A DNA stretch of 64,000 nt from CAMTUW01 sp947085035 (lineage in GTDB: Bacteria > Actinomycetota > Coriobacteriia > Anaerosomatales > PHET01), in contig CAMTUW010000005.1 in assembly GCA_947085035.1 (NCBI GenBank), positions 40,020 to 104,019 on the forward strand, read 5' to 3'. Of the stretch, positions 24,374 to 31,249 are shown piece by piece (the first letter of the stretch is position 1; every line of letters begins with the position of its first letter). A model generated the notes under the pieces. It saw only the letters and a program-made list of their open reading frames with translations, ran no database searches and was not told the DNA's origin. The position numbers and the translations under genes are program-made.

Positions 24374-24940
24374 ATGAAGATGAGAAGGGTAGCGGCGCTC
24401 ATGGCCGCAGCGCTCGTGGTCGGCGTGGTAGCCGGCAACGTGGCGACCGGAACGGCAGCGCCAACCGCCGACACCACGGCCGGAACCGTCACGGGACTCG
24501 GCCTGCGCCTCGGCGCGGTCGTGCGTGACGCGGGTGGTCGCTTGGGCGACGTGGTCGCTGGTCTCACTGGCCTCACGGCCGACGAGGTTCACGCACAGCG
24601 CGAAGCAGGCACTTCGTTCTCGGCTATCGCAAAGAGCAAGGGCGTCGCCTCAACGGCGGTCGTCGCGGAGGCACTGAAGATCCGCTCCGAGGTTCTCGAG
24701 AAGAAGGTCGCCGACGGCACCATCACTCAGGATCAGGCCGATGCGGCTCTTGCTCGCATGAAGACGCGCGTCACCGAGCGTGTCGAGGCGACCGGCGAAC
24801 CAGTGCGCGGCGGTATGGGTCGGGGAATGGGCGGCAAGGGCCGGGGCATGCGTGACGGCTCCGGCGGCGGTCAGGGTTGCGGCATGGGCACAGGCTGCAG
24901 TGGAGGCACGTGCGCTCAGGCCCCGGCGACCACGCAGTAG
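24374..24940 (+). CDS. Secreted DUF2680-like protein with Met/Gly/Cys-rich tail
   Basis: 188 residues. A signal peptide is clear: basic start MKMRR, hydrophobic stretch, then small residues (to about residue 30). The middle resembles DUF2680 proteins: TADEVHAQREAGTSFSAIAKSKG, then KVADGTITQDQADAALARMK. The last ~40 residues are Gly, Met, Arg and Cys rich (GGMGRGMGGKGRGMRDG and, further on, three Cys in GCGMG, GCSGG, GTCAQ). A metal-binding or periplasmic stress role is plausible but inferred. ATG at 24374 follows GAGGAGAG. It precedes a two-component system that may control it through the phased repeats upstream. Confidence 0.75.
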   Translation: MKMRRVAALMAAALVVGVVAGNVATGTAAPTADTTAGTVTGLGLRLGAVVRDAGGRLGDVVAGLTGLTADEVHAQREAGTSFSAIAKSKGVASTAVVAEALKIRSEVLEKKVADGTITQDQADAALARMKTRVTERVEATGEPVRGGMGRGMGGKGRGMRDGSGGGQGCGMGTGCSGGTCAQAPATTQ

Positions 24941-24958
24941 GGCTCTCGCGGTCAACGG

Positions 24959-24999
24959 GTTCGAGGGGCGGGGCCGAACCACGGCTCTGCCCCTCGAAC
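24959..24999 (+). terminator. Long stable hairpin after the secreted-protein gene
   Basis: GTTCGAGGGGC (24959-24969) pairs perfectly with GCCCCTCGAAC (24989-24999); the stem continues inward (two G-U pairs) to 18 pairs with the 5-base loop AACCA. It begins 19 bases after the stop. There is no T run, so it may be a Rho-assisted terminator or an mRNA-stabilising hairpin that sets the ratio to the downstream regulator. Confidence 0.6.
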
Positions 25000-25071
25000 G
25001 TCTCGAGCCCGACGGCGAACGCGCCTGTCGTGGGATACTCCCATGGAGATGACGCTTTGAGCGGAGTGGAG

Positions 25072-25746
25072 ATGCCGACTGTCCTCGTCGTAGATGACAA
25101 CGAGAAGATCGTGGAGGTGCTCGCCGAGTATTTGGCGGATGCGGGCTACGCGACGCTGACGGCGTACGACGGCCCGGCGGCGCTCGCGCAGTTCGCCGCG
25201 AATCGGCCCGATCTCGCCTTGCTCGACATCATGTTGCCCGGTGTCGACGGCATCGAGCTCACGAAGCGCTTCCAGGCCGAAGGCGTCCCTGTGATCCTCG
25301 TGACGGCGAAGGGTGACGAGGTCGATCGGCTCGTCGGTCTCGAGATCGGGGCCGACGACTACATCGTCAAGCCGTTCTCGCCACGGGAAGTGGTTGCGCG
25401 GGTGAAGGCCGTGCTGCGGCGCTGTACACGCACTGCCGACTCCATGGCGCCCGTGGCAGTCGGTGACCTGTCCATCGACCCTGACCGGCGAGCGGTGCAC
25501 GTCGCAGGCGAGTCGGTTCATCTGACGCGAACGGAGTTCGACATCCTGCTCACGTTGGCGTCTCATCCTGGGCGCGTCTACACCCGGCTGCAGTTGCTCG
25601 ACGCTGCCAGCGGGGACGCGTTCGAAGGTTACGAGCGCACGATGGACGCCCACGTGAAGAACATCCGCAAGAAGCTCGGTGACGATTCCAAGCATCCGCG
25701 CTACATCCGCACCGTTTTCGGTGTCGGCTACAAGCTGGAAGCGTGA
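25072..25746 (+). CDS. OmpR-family response regulator
   Basis: About 224 residues: receiver with acidic residues in VVDDNEKI, phospho-acceptor Asp in LALLDIMLPGVDGIE, VTAKGDE, Lys in YIVKPFSPREVVARV; winged helix with LTRTEFDILLTLASHPGRV, MDAHVKNIRKKLGDD and RTVFGVGYKLE. ATG at 25072 has GGAG a few bases upstream; GTG 25066 and TTG 25057 are alternatives. It is followed 4 bases later by its kinase and is the likely reader of the phased repeats at 24277-24320 (inference). Confidence 0.94.
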   Translation: MPTVLVVDDNEKIVEVLAEYLADAGYATLTAYDGPAALAQFAANRPDLALLDIMLPGVDGIELTKRFQAEGVPVILVTAKGDEVDRLVGLEIGADDYIVKPFSPREVVARVKAVLRRCTRTADSMAPVAVGDLSIDPDRRAVHVAGESVHLTRTEFDILLTLASHPGRVYTRLQLLDAASGDAFEGYERTMDAHVKNIRKKLGDDSKHPRYIRTVFGVGYKLEA

Positions 25747-25750
25747 GCCG

Positions 25751-26875
25751 ATGCGTCGGCTCAGTCTCAGAGCGCAGGTCTTCGTCTCTATCCTGAGTGT
25801 CTCGCTCGTGTCCGCGGGTATCGTGGGACTTGCTGCTCGCACCACGCTCACGAGGGCGTTCGAGAACTACCTGGCGTCCTTGCCCACGCCGTCGAGAATG
25901 GGCGGCGGGCGGCGCATGGGTCGCATGATTCTGTCCGGCGCCGAGCAGGCTTTCGTCTCTGGGGTCGACCGCAGCGTGCTGATGGCATCGCTCGTCGCGA
26001 TCGGCGTCGCGGCCGTGGTGGCGTTGGTGCTTGCCGCATACCTCGCTCGGCCGATCATGCGGCTCGAAGAGGCGGCGCACGGGCTGGCCGAGGGTGACTT
26101 GAACCACCGTGTCGACGTGGATGGGCCCGCCGAAGTAGCGGCGCTCGGTGAGGCTTTCAACGCAATGGCCGACTCGCTTGCGCAAGCCGAAGAACTGCGA
26201 CGACGAATGACCGCCGATGTGGCCCACGAACTGCGCAACCCGCTCGCTGCGGCCCGGGCCCAAGCCGAAGGCATGGTCGACGGGGTTCTGCAGCGCGACG
26301 ACACGCGCCTCGCCTCGCTCGTCGAGGATCTCGCACACCTCTCGGCCCTCATCGACGATCTACAGGAACTGGCCATGGCCGAAGCGGGCCGCCTCAGCTA
26401 CGACATCCGCGAGGTCGACCTGTCCGAGCTGGCGCGTCGCGAGGCGGAGCGCGCCGTGGCGCTGCTGAACAGCGGCGTTACCTTGGCGCCCTACGACGGA
26501 CCGACGGGGCCCGTGCTCGTCTCGGGAGATGAGCGACGGCTCGCGCAAGTCCTGCGGAATCTGCTGTCGAACGCTGCACGGCACACCGAGGCGGGCACCG
26601 TTGGGGTGAGCGTGGCGGTCGAGGATGGCGGGGTGAGAGTGAGTGTGGTCGACACAGGGCGGGGCATTGATGTCGACGATCTCACGCATGTCTTCGAGCG
26701 GTTCTACCGTGCCGACAAGGCACGCGCATCCCACACGGGCGGAGCGGGACTGGGGCTTGCCATCTCGCGCACGATCATCGTCGACCACGGCGGCGAGGTC
26801 TTTGCGCAAAGTACGCCGGGCGAAGGCACGACAGTGGGCTTCATGCTGCCGCCGCTTGCTGCCACCGATGCCTGA
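25751..26875 (+). CDS. Sensor histidine kinase (BaeS-like)
   Basis: 374 residues. Membrane segments at about residues 8-29 and 75-97 enclose a ~45-residue external loop rich in Met, Gly and Arg (SRMGGGRRMGRM). HAMP domain (ARPIMRLEEAAHGLAEGDL), phospho-acceptor box MTADVAHELRNPLAAARAQ, then ATPase motifs NLLSNAARHT, DTGRGID, FERFYRADKARA and GGAGLGLAI. The loop composition resembles the tail of the secreted protein upstream, which suggests a shared ligand or direct contact. ATG at 25751 follows the regulator stop by 4 bases. Confidence 0.93.
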   Translation: MRRLSLRAQVFVSILSVSLVSAGIVGLAARTTLTRAFENYLASLPTPSRMGGGRRMGRMILSGAEQAFVSGVDRSVLMASLVAIGVAAVVALVLAAYLARPIMRLEEAAHGLAEGDLNHRVDVDGPAEVAALGEAFNAMADSLAQAEELRRRMTADVAHELRNPLAAARAQAEGMVDGVLQRDDTRLASLVEDLAHLSALIDDLQELAMAEAGRLSYDIREVDLSELARREAERAVALLNSGVTLAPYDGPTGPVLVSGDERRLAQVLRNLLSNAARHTEAGTVGVSVAVEDGGVRVSVVDTGRGIDVDDLTHVFERFYRADKARASHTGGAGLGLAISRTIIVDHGGEVFAQSTPGEGTTVGFMLPPLAATDA

Positions 26876-26989
26876 CTATGCGCAGCGCCGCCCCCGCCAC
26901 GGTAGGACCGGGACCACGGCGACTGAGACCCCGACCATCACCTATAGGTGCAGTAGGGTACCAGCTGGCTCGCCGCGACTCTCGTCGTC

Positions 26990-27373
26990 ATGTTGGTGCT
27001 CGGACTCGCGGCCAACGCATACGGGGAAGAGCCCGACTACGAGGGCACGTACGTCGGGATGGTCACCACCAACACGGGGCGCAAGGTTCCCATCATCGTG
27101 TACGCGCGCGGACAAGGGGATCAAGCCGTACTGACACTGGGTGTCGAAGGCTACACGGTCAGAGTCGCCGACGCGGCGCTTCACCTTGGACACCGGCTAT
27201 CCGAGGATCTCGATTTGTTCAGCGAGTGTTCGTGGTTCTGGACTCAATCGGCTCCGGCTCTCTCTGCGTGCGGTGCGCCCATCGTCGATCTTCAGGAGGA
27301 GGTCCGGCGCGATGTCGTCGGCCAGATGCTCGACTACGCGGCCAACGGGTTGCGGTACTGGCCGATCTCCTAG
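26990..27373 (+). CDS. Hypothetical protein, possibly secreted and 5'-damaged
   Basis: 127 residues with no recognised family. It begins MLVLGLAANAYG, which looks like the end of a signal peptide. In the same frame directly upstream the codons still read hydrophobic (WLAATLVV) up to an in-frame TAG at about 26955, so a normal basic signal start appears to be lost. The rest contains YVGMVTTNTGRKVPIIVYARG and a WFW-containing patch with two Cys. No ribosome site is seen. The flanks (26876-26989 and 27374-27446) show no gene I can support. Confidence 0.4.
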   Translation: MLVLGLAANAYGEEPDYEGTYVGMVTTNTGRKVPIIVYARGQGDQAVLTLGVEGYTVRVADAALHLGHRLSEDLDLFSECSWFWTQSAPALSACGAPIVDLQEEVRRDVVGQMLDYAANGLRYWPIS

Positions 27374-27446
27374 TCGGCCGCAGCCGCGTCCTGGATCTCC
27401 TCGATCAGCCGCCTCGACCGATGCAGTTGGTAGTGATACGCTGAAG

Positions 27447-27462
27447 CAGTAGTTTAATACTG
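27447..27462 (+). promoter_or_regulatory. Palindrome CAGTA-N6-TACTG before the AbiE-type pair
   Basis: CAGTAGTTTAATACTG is an inverted repeat with 5-base arms in an AT-rich patch that stands out against the high-GC surroundings. It lies 13 bases before the antitoxin-like ATG. AbiEi antitoxins autoregulate by binding inverted repeats near their promoter, so this is a candidate operator. Confidence 0.5.
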
Positions 27463-27475
27463 ATTGGGAGCCGTC

Positions 27476-28282
27476 ATGCCAACCAAGTCCTCGATGACGT
27501 CACGGTATCTCGAGGAGCACGCCGTGTTCACGCTCGATGAGTTCCTGTCGGATGTGGACAACAGCGTCAGCGAGTCCACGCGCTACACGAACCTGCGCAA
27601 CGCCGTGGAGCGCGAGCAGGCGCGCCGACTCACGCGTGGACTGTACGCGTCGAATATGGGTCCGTACCGCGACCGAACTCCACGTGCCGCGCTGGTAGCC
27701 GCCAAGAGCGCCCCTGACGCCGTTCTCGCGTACCACACCGCCCTCGAGGCGCACGGCGTGGCGCACTCCGTCTCGCGCCGAGTGCTGTTCGTGTCAGGGC
27801 GGCGTGTCAGCATGTTCACCGTCGATGGCTACCGCTTCGAGCGGGTTGCTCCTCCGAAGCGTCTTGCCGACCCTACCGCGGAGCGGCCATATGTGCAGCT
27901 CGTGCGCTCGGGCGACGATCTCGTCACTGTGACAACGCCAGAGCGCACACTGGTCGACTGCCTGATGAGGCTCGACCTGGCCGGAGGCTTGGAGGAGACA
28001 CTGCGAAGCGCGGGGGGCTTCCCGAACATGGATTCCGGGCGAGTTGCGGAGTACGTGAGCGCCCTGGGGTCACCGACCGCAGCGGCCAGGGCCGGATGGC
28101 TCCTCGACCTCGGGCGCCGGATGTGGCACGTCTCAGAATCGGATCTCGATCGGCTCCGCACGATGGTCGGGCGTGGGCCCCACCGGCTGACTCCCGGATC
28201 GACGTTCTCCGCGGAGTTGATCGCAGCATGGCGGCTGTACGCGCCCTCAGGACTGCCGTATGAGGAGTGGATCCGATCGTGA
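27476..28282 (+). CDS. AbiEi-type antitoxin / transcriptional repressor
   Basis: 268 residues. The N-terminus is a winged-helix-like region (FTLDEFLSDVD, TRYTNLRNAVEREQARRLTRGLYAS), followed by the AbiEi-type effector domain (HTALEAHGVAHSVSRRVLFVSG, TTPERTLVDCLMRLDLAGG). AbiEi is the cognate antitoxin of the type IV AbiE system, best known for phage abortive infection. ATG at 27476 has GGGAG five bases upstream. Its stop overlaps the GTG of the nucleotidyltransferase gene, the usual operon arrangement. Confidence 0.85.
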   Translation: MPTKSSMTSRYLEEHAVFTLDEFLSDVDNSVSESTRYTNLRNAVEREQARRLTRGLYASNMGPYRDRTPRAALVAAKSAPDAVLAYHTALEAHGVAHSVSRRVLFVSGRRVSMFTVDGYRFERVAPPKRLADPTAERPYVQLVRSGDDLVTVTTPERTLVDCLMRLDLAGGLEETLRSAGGFPNMDSGRVAEYVSALGSPTAAARAGWLLDLGRRMWHVSESDLDRLRTMVGRGPHRLTPGSTFSAELIAAWRLYAPSGLPYEEWIRS

Positions 28283-29214
28283 CCCGGCCGATCCTCGCGG
28301 TGCCCAAGGGATTCGACCCGCCCGTCATCGAGAAGGTCGAACGCCTTCTCGAGATGCTTGACGCCATCGCGAACAACCCCTACCTCGAGTCCCGGTTGAT
28401 CCTGCACGGCGGCACCGCCCTGAACGTGTTCCACGCGGACATGCCCAGGCTCTCCGTGGACATCGACCTCGCATACGCGGGCTCTCAGACGGTGGAGGGC
28501 ATGCTCGAGGAGCGGCCCAAGGTCGATGGAGAGATCAGAGCGCTTGCAGCCAAACTCGGCTACGCCGCAAGGTCGCTTCAAAACGAGCACAGCGGGCAGT
28601 CATACCGTCTGCGGTACGGCACCGATTCCATCAAGGTGGACGTGAGTTACCTCGCGCGAGTGCCGCTCCTCGAACCGGTCATGGTCACGTGTTCGCGTTG
28701 TCGGCCGGCCGTCGCCTTCGCAACGCTCCAGCTGCCCGAGCTCGTCGCCGGCAAGGTGTCGGCTCTGGTGGATCGCACCGCGCCTCGCGACCTGTATGAC
28801 ATCGCGAGACTGGCGAGCGCAGTGGAGGCTCCCCGTCTGGACAGTGGCTTGGCACGGTCGGTGATCCTCCATGCCGTGTCGCTGACCGACCGCTTCCCCT
28901 TCGAACGCGATCCCGCTGGTGCCGCCGACAAGTTCGCGGAGCCGACCGAGGCGCAGGTGCAGGAGCTTCGCGGTGTGCTGACCGCTGCAGATCCGGCTGG
29001 CTTCGACGACATGCGTGCGTGTGTCGCTGCGTACCTCAGCCCACTGTCGATACTGACGCCGGCTGAGGCTGAGTACATGGAACTCCTGGGTACCACCGGA
29101 CAACACGCTCCCGAGTTGCTGTTCGGCGGATGGCCGGATATCGCCGAGCGCGCCCGCGTCAGCCCCGTGGTCGCTTGGAAGGTGCAGAACCTGCGCAGGA
29201 TGCTCGGTCGCTGA
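28279..29214 (+). CDS. AbiEii/AbiGii-type nucleotidyltransferase toxin
   Basis: 311 residues with the DNA-polymerase-beta-like nucleotidyltransferase signature LILHGGTALNVFHADMPRLS followed by VDIDLAY, giving the G-G-T and D-x-D-x catalytic elements, and later PELVAGKVSALVDRTAPRDLYDI, typical of the AbiEii family. Such toxins are GTP-preferring nucleotidyltransferases; tRNA acceptor modification is known for relatives. GTG at 28279 overlaps the antitoxin stop; GTG at 28267 is less likely. Expected to give abortive infection or plasmid-stability behaviour. Confidence 0.87.
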   Translation: MTRPILAVPKGFDPPVIEKVERLLEMLDAIANNPYLESRLILHGGTALNVFHADMPRLSVDIDLAYAGSQTVEGMLEERPKVDGEIRALAAKLGYAARSLQNEHSGQSYRLRYGTDSIKVDVSYLARVPLLEPVMVTCSRCRPAVAFATLQLPELVAGKVSALVDRTAPRDLYDIARLASAVEAPRLDSGLARSVILHAVSLTDRFPFERDPAGAADKFAEPTEAQVQELRGVLTAADPAGFDDMRACVAAYLSPLSILTPAEAEYMELLGTTGQHAPELLFGGWPDIAERARVSPVVAWKVQNLRRMLGR

Positions 29215-29277
29215 CAACGGCGCCGATCGCACGGTACGCGTGGAGGATCCGAGAACCATGAGGATGGAGGATGGAAG

Positions 29278-30993
29278 ATGTCGTCTGACCTGAGCTTCCG
29301 TGAGTTCATCGAGCGCGTCGAGAGTCGAGTTGACGGCTACTCGATCGAGACCCTGCGGGAGATAATGCTCGACTGGGCCAAGAACACGCCTCCCAAGAAG
29401 CGTCATGACTTCTTGGACAAGCTCGTCCCTCCCGCGCCATCACCACATCCGGTGTCCGCCGCGGAGTTGCTGGATGAGATCGATGCCCTCGCCACGCGAG
29501 TGCGCAACGGTGACTACTGCACCGGTTGGGGTTGGGACGATGCGATTCGGGAGGAAAGAGACTGGGGCGACGAGAGCTGGACGTACGAGATGGACCCTCT
29601 CTTCGCCGAAGCGCGTGAGGCTCTCATGAACGAGCGCCCCGGATTGGCCGAAGAAGCGTACACGGCGTTGTTCGACATTCTCGAGATGGGCGACGAGCCC
29701 GGGCACCTGCCCGGAAGCCGCGACCCTCGCGACATCCTGGACACCGACCTCGAAGAGGCGCGCCGACTCTACCTGCAGGCGGTCTATCGGTCAGCAGAGC
29801 CCGACGCGCGACCTTTCGCGCTGATGCAGGCCATCGACAGATTCGGCTATTCGGTCGGAGCCGACCTCGATCTGCGGCGCGTTGCCGATGCGGCACCTGG
29901 ACCTCTGCCGGACCTCTCGGGCTTCCTTCCGAACTGGATCGATCTGCTGCGAAGCAGGAACGACCGCGTCGGCCGCTATCTGCGGCGCGAGGCGGTCACC
30001 CTCTCCGGTGGGACTTCGGCTGTTGCCGCATTGGCGCGCGAAGAAGGAGACGATCATCCCGAGGCCTATGTCGACTGGATCGGACGCCTGGAAGAGGAGT
30101 CGGACTTCGAGGCGATGGCCGAGGCGGCGACCGAGGGACTCGCGCGAGTCCACGAGGACCTCGTCGTGCGCGCGGATATCGCCGAAGGCCTTATGCGGGC
30201 AGGCGAGCGACTCGGCGATGCGTCGATGCAGTTGACGGGATGTCGTGAGGCTTTCCGCTCGAGACCGTCGCTATCCGATCTCCTGCGTCTTCTCTCGCTT
30301 GCCGGACTCCAGGGCCGCCACGCGGATGAGAGTGCGCAAGCGATAGCAAGAGTACGCTCGCTCTCGGAGAAGCAGGAACGCTCCAGGCGGGGCTTCCTTC
30401 GCGAGGATTACGAGACGCCGCGAAGTCAGGCACCCGAGGGCCTGTTACCGCAGGCGTATCTGCTCTCCGGGCGGTATGAAGACGCATTCGAGCTCTGCGA
30501 CGACGACAGCCCTCTTGGTTGGAGCTACGGTGGCAACCCGAAGGGTCTAGTGGTCCCGTTCTTCCTCATGCTCCTCTCCTGCGAGCCTGACTTGCGCGTC
30601 CCGGTTGGCTTGGAGCGGCTCTGGGAACCGGCGATGCGGACGACGTGGCAGCGCTCTGTCGGCGAGGACGTCGCGTCGAGGTTCCGGCTAGCCGCCATGG
30701 AGATCATCCGGTCTATTCAGTTGTCGGAGGGCGAGGCGACGAAGTACCTGCGTTGGTGTGTCGAGCAGACCGGCAAACGAGTGGACGCCATCGTCGGAGA
30801 GAAGCACCGCGGCAGCTACGGCAAGGCGGCGGACCTGCTGGTGGCGACCGCCGAAGTGCTTGCAAAGAAGAAAGCGAGATCCGACGGCGACGCGCTGATC
30901 ACCACGTACCGCCAGCGATACAGCCGCCACTCGGCATTCCAGAGCGAGCTGCGCCGCGCTCTCCAAGGGTCCACGCTACTTGCCGTGGGATAG
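29278..30993 (+). CDS. Conserved protein of unknown function, helical-repeat type
   Basis: 571 residues; not assigned to a named family. It is rich in alternating helices, TPR-like in the middle (LAEEAYTALFDILEMGDEPG; LLRLLSLAGLQGRHADESAQ). Recognisable conserved blocks are the acidic/aromatic YCTGWGWDDAIREERDWGDE near residue 80 and the C-terminal YRQRYSRHSAFQSELRRAL. Similar proteins occur in scattered bacteria, sometimes beside SWIM zinc-finger genes (from memory). No catalytic motif or membrane segment is apparent. It lies 63 bases after the AbiEii toxin on the same strand, with GGAGG about six bases before the ATG. A role linked to the toxin pair is possible but unproven. Confidence 0.7.
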   Translation: MSSDLSFREFIERVESRVDGYSIETLREIMLDWAKNTPPKKRHDFLDKLVPPAPSPHPVSAAELLDEIDALATRVRNGDYCTGWGWDDAIREERDWGDESWTYEMDPLFAEAREALMNERPGLAEEAYTALFDILEMGDEPGHLPGSRDPRDILDTDLEEARRLYLQAVYRSAEPDARPFALMQAIDRFGYSVGADLDLRRVADAAPGPLPDLSGFLPNWIDLLRSRNDRVGRYLRREAVTLSGGTSAVAALAREEGDDHPEAYVDWIGRLEEESDFEAMAEAATEGLARVHEDLVVRADIAEGLMRAGERLGDASMQLTGCREAFRSRPSLSDLLRLLSLAGLQGRHADESAQAIARVRSLSEKQERSRRGFLREDYETPRSQAPEGLLPQAYLLSGRYEDAFELCDDDSPLGWSYGGNPKGLVVPFFLMLLSCEPDLRVPVGLERLWEPAMRTTWQRSVGEDVASRFRLAAMEIIRSIQLSEGEATKYLRWCVEQTGKRVDAIVGEKHRGSYGKAADLLVATAEVLAKKKARSDGDALITTYRQRYSRHSAFQSELRRALQGSTLLAVG

Positions 30994-31049
30994 CCGCAGC
31001 CGCTCAGGCGGACAGCGGACAGCGGACGCGCCCCGAGTGGTAGCCTCGC

Positions 31050-31079
31050 GTGACAGTGGACTCAAGCCGATGATAGAAT
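31050..31079 (+). promoter_or_regulatory. hemA promoter
   Basis: GTGACA (31050-31055) and TAGAAT (31074-31079), separated by 18 bases, form a reasonable housekeeping promoter. Transcription would start near 31086, at the left arm of the leader inverted repeat. Five bases after the -10 comes TGTTCAGGC, exactly as before ccmE. Confidence 0.6.
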
Positions 31080-31084
31080 TGCAG

Positions 31085-31249
31085 TGTTCAGGCGTGAAGC
31101 AGTGGTGCGTTCCAGAGTTGACACAGATCGCCCTCGTCGGGCCTGCTTGCCTGAACAACACGCACCGCATTCGACGAGGGCGTACCTGTGCCCGCAGGCC
31201 AGCTTCGTGGCTGTGGGCTGCTGCGACACGATGAGGCGAGACTGACCAC
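31085..31249 (+). ncRNA. Candidate pseudoknotted 5' leader of hemA
   Basis: Two long inverted repeats interleave. Stem 1: TGTTCAGGC (31085-31093) plus AAGCAG (31097-31102) pair with the contiguous CTGCTTGCCTGAACA (31143-31157), 15 pairs with a 3-base bulge. Stem 2: CGCCCTCGTCG (31129-31139) pairs perfectly with CGACGAGGGCG (31172-31182). The order left1-left2-right1-right2, with only 3 bases between left2 and right1, suits an H-type pseudoknot or two alternative folds. A third hairpin (31191-31217) follows. No known riboswitch class was recognised. Confidence 0.6.

Noticed and set aside
27374..27446. C-terminal protein remnant on the reverse strand (reads QLHRSRRLIEEIQDAAAAD)
   Set aside because: Only about 26 codons between stops; no family recognised.
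30994..31030. Short direct repeat GCGGACA (two to three copies) before hemA
   Set aside because: Too short and lies upstream of the promoter; likely chance in GC-rich DNA.
31085..31249. T-box leader for hemA
   Set aside because: No T-box core sequence (AGGGTGGNACCGCG-type) or specifier loop could be found.
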